From: Erythrobacter sp. 34-65-8
GTDB taxonomy: Bacteria > Pseudomonadota > Alphaproteobacteria > Sphingomonadales > Sphingomonadaceae
Assembly: GCA_002278985.1 (NCBI GenBank)
Contig: NCJP01000180.1
Location: 1-6,155 of the forward strand
DNA length: 6,155 nt
Reading direction: 5' to 3'
Each line of letters starts with the position of its first letter. Position 1 is the stretch's first letter. Below are positions 5,294-6,155 of the stretch, piece by piece. The notes below the pieces were generated by a model that worked only from the letters and a program-made list of their open reading frames with translations, ran no database searches and had not been told where the DNA came from. The position numbers and the translations under genes are program-made.

Positions 5294-5659
5294 ATGGCCA
5301 AGCGCATCCTGGTGGTCGAGGACAACGATCTCAACCGCAAGCTGTTCTGCGACGTGCTGAAAGCCGGCGGGTTCGAGGTAGAGCCGGTTGCCGATGGCGA
5401 ACTGGTGCTCAACGCCGCGCGGGCCTTTGCCCCCGATCTGGTGCTGATGGACATCCAGTTGCCCAATGTCTCCGGCATCGACCTGATTGCCGCCCTGAAG
5501 CGCGATGCAGCCCTGCTCGATGTGCCGGTGCTGGCCGTCACCGCCTATGCCGGCAAGGGTGACGAAGAGCGGATCCGGGCGGCCGGGGCGGCGGATTACC
5601 TGTCCAAGCCGGTGTCGATCGGCCCGTTCCTGGCGGCGGTCAAGCGGTTGCTGGACTGA
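5294..5659 (+). CDS. divK: DivK-like single-domain response regulator
   Basis: A 121-residue protein consisting only of a receiver domain, with no output domain. The acidic pocket is E9-D10, the phosphoacceptor is D53 in 'LVLMDIQLPNVSGIDL', and the switch residues are T83 ('VLAVTAY') and K105 ('YLSKPVS'). 'VEDNDLNRKLF' at the N-terminus, 'KGDEERIRAAG' and 'LSKPVSIGPFLAAVKRLL' at the C-terminus resemble Caulobacter DivK closely, and D53 has the same number. In Caulobacter DivK controls the CckA-ChpT-CtrA phosphorelay through PleC and DivJ. That role here is inferred from similarity; no pleD or histidine kinase is adjacent in view. The start ATG at 5294 has GGGGA about 10 nt upstream. An ATG at 5278 is in another frame. 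The gene converges on the PycTM-like gene. Confidence 0.85.
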   Translation: MAKRILVVEDNDLNRKLFCDVLKAGGFEVEPVADGELVLNAARAFAPDLVLMDIQLPNVSGIDLIAALKRDAALLDVPVLAVTAYAGKGDEERIRAAGAADYLSKPVSIGPFLAAVKRLLD

Positions 5660-5703
5660 TGCTCAGCCCAGAATGAATCGCTCAAACAGGAAGGCCGCCA
5701 AGG
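5660..5703. other. Short gap between the divK-like gene and the PycTM-like gene
   Basis: These 44 nt separate two converging genes. I see no terminator hairpin with a T run. On the minus strand most of the gap reads, in a frame different from the PycTM-like gene, as the tail of a membrane helix ending in TGA at 5665-5663. It is therefore probably former coding sequence. Confidence 0.5.
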
Positions 5704-5710
5704 TTACGGA
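5663..5710 (-). pseudogene. Out-of-frame remnant of the C-terminal membrane helix of the PycTM-like gene
   Basis: Read on the minus strand one frame away from the PycTM-like gene, these bases encode SVT followed by LAAFLFERFILG and a TGA stop. That is a hydrophobic helix end with a charged Glu-Arg pair, which is what I would expect at the C-terminus of a PycTM/DUF5706 protein (final helix, then stop). It begins inside the last codons of the present gene (stop TAA at 5706-5704). The stretch is short and chance hydrophobicity cannot be excluded. Its position and its stop codon are what support the reading. Confidence 0.45.
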
Positions 5711-6111
5711 CCCTCCAGCACATCTTCGACCCAGATGCGCTCGTCGAGCGCGGTGAAATGGCCGAAGAACATCTTGTTGGGATTGGGCGGCAGCTTGCCT
5801 GTGCCGACCGAAGGCAGGACCGCATAGACCGCGCACATGGCGCTGAGGAAGGCGGAAATCGCCAGCACGCCCAGGCTGATCGGGATCGCCCCGCTCCGGG
5901 CCTGGCCGATAACGATGGTGAACACCACGAAGGTTGCCCCCATCAGGATCGATGCCTTCTGATCCGCCATCTGCGACAGCATCATGTTGGCCTGGACCGA
6001 GGTGCGGACGAGGTGGATGGCATGGGGTGAAAACGGGCGCTGCGCTGCTGCTTGTGCCGGAGCGGGTGTACCATCCTGCGATGTCGCGCCCTGCCCCTGA
6101 TCGGTCGCCAT
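5704..6111 (-). CDS. PycTM (DUF5706)-family membrane protein, C-terminally truncated
   Basis: A 135-residue protein resembling the Pycsar effector membrane family (PycTM, PF18967). Residues 1-26 are Gln/Ala-rich and look disordered. Then come 'FSPHAIHLVRTSVQANMML', the family hallmark 'MADQKAS' (48-54), TM1 at about 55-70 ('ILMGATFVVFTIVIGQ'), a short loop, TM2 at about 78-99, and 'FFGHFTALDERIWVEDVL' (115-132), where the usual cytosolic linker begins. The chain stops three residues later. From memory, family members have about 45-50 more residues, comprising the rest of the linker and a last membrane helix, so this copy is truncated. In Pycsar systems such proteins disrupt the membrane when a cyclic nucleotide made by a partner cyclase accumulates. 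No cyclase is in this window, so an immune role is not supported here. The ATG at 6111 has AGGA and GGGGGAA upstream. It may be a pseudogene or a reduced two-helix protein. Confidence 0.75.
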   Translation of the reverse strand: MATDQGQGATSQDGTPAPAQAAAQRPFSPHAIHLVRTSVQANMMLSQMADQKASILMGATFVVFTIVIGQARSGAIPISLGVLAISAFLSAMCAVYAVLPSVGTGKLPPNPNKMFFGHFTALDERIWVEDVLEGP

Positions 6112-6155
6112 TGTCCTGTTCCCCCGTCCTGCGCTACACAGGAATTCGCTGCCTG
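6112..6155. other. Upstream region of the PycTM-like gene
   Basis: Only the ribosome binding site region (minus strand GGGGGAACAGGACA just before the ATG) can be identified in these 44 bases. No gene or clear promoter is visible before the right edge. Confidence 0.5.

Noticed and set aside
5660..6155. A working Pycsar antiphage system
   Set aside because: No nucleotide cyclase is visible, and the PycTM-like protein lacks its expected C-terminal third; only the family resemblance is supported.
1..6155. CRISPR arrays, tRNA or rRNA genes, transposase genes, long direct repeats
   Set aside because: I looked through both strands and found no repeat-spacer pattern, tRNA-like fold, transposase motif or target-site duplication.

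Overview
The window looks like a piece of ordinary chromosome from a high-GC alphaproteobacterium, most likely a sphingomonad (Sphingomonadales, of the Erythrobacter/Novosphingobium/Sphingomonas kind). This rests on codon use and on recognisable proteins: a PilZ protein with the 'RDSLFL' N-terminus, a DksA that keeps one of the four zinc cysteines, a DUF3572 protein, a DivK-type receiver and a DUF482 acyltransferase. It is inference without a database search. There are no tRNA or rRNA genes, CRISPR array, insertion sequence or phage genes.

Layout, left to right: (1) 1-372, minus, the N-terminal part of a lipoprotein solute-binding protein (SBP_bac_5 type) that runs off the left edge. (2) 427-804, minus, a single-domain PilZ protein. 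(3) 936-1394, minus, dksA. (4) 1395-1650, a divergent intergenic region. (5) 1651-1980, plus, a small Sel1-like protein. (6) 1981-5230, minus, five tightly packed genes transcribed right to left: DUF3572, HAD hydrolase, RidA family, glycerophosphodiester phosphodiesterase, DUF482/FemAB-like acyltransferase. Three junctions are 4-nt ATGA overlaps and one is a 29-nt overlap. (7) 5294-5659, plus, a divK-like single-domain response regulator, divergent from the five-gene operon. (8) 5704-6111, minus, a PycTM/DUF5706-family membrane protein that appears to have lost its C-terminal third.

Two regulatory themes stand out. The only two TTAA words I found by eye lie upstream of the PilZ gene and the Sel1-like gene. 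Each has a second half-site 7 nt away, as in the alphaproteobacterial CtrA box, and each shares the word TGTCA at the same downstream distance. With a DivK-like regulator 3.7 kb away (DivK acts upstream of CtrA in Caulobacter), this suggests part of the window belongs to the cell-cycle/motility regulon. Separately, the five-gene operon has a candidate promoter whose start point would leave almost no 5' leader.

I do not see a complete undescribed system. The nearest thing to a defence-related element is the PycTM-like gene. No nucleotide cyclase lies beside it in the window, and it carries a truncating internal deletion: the last residues of its final membrane helix survive in another reading frame directly downstream of the present stop.
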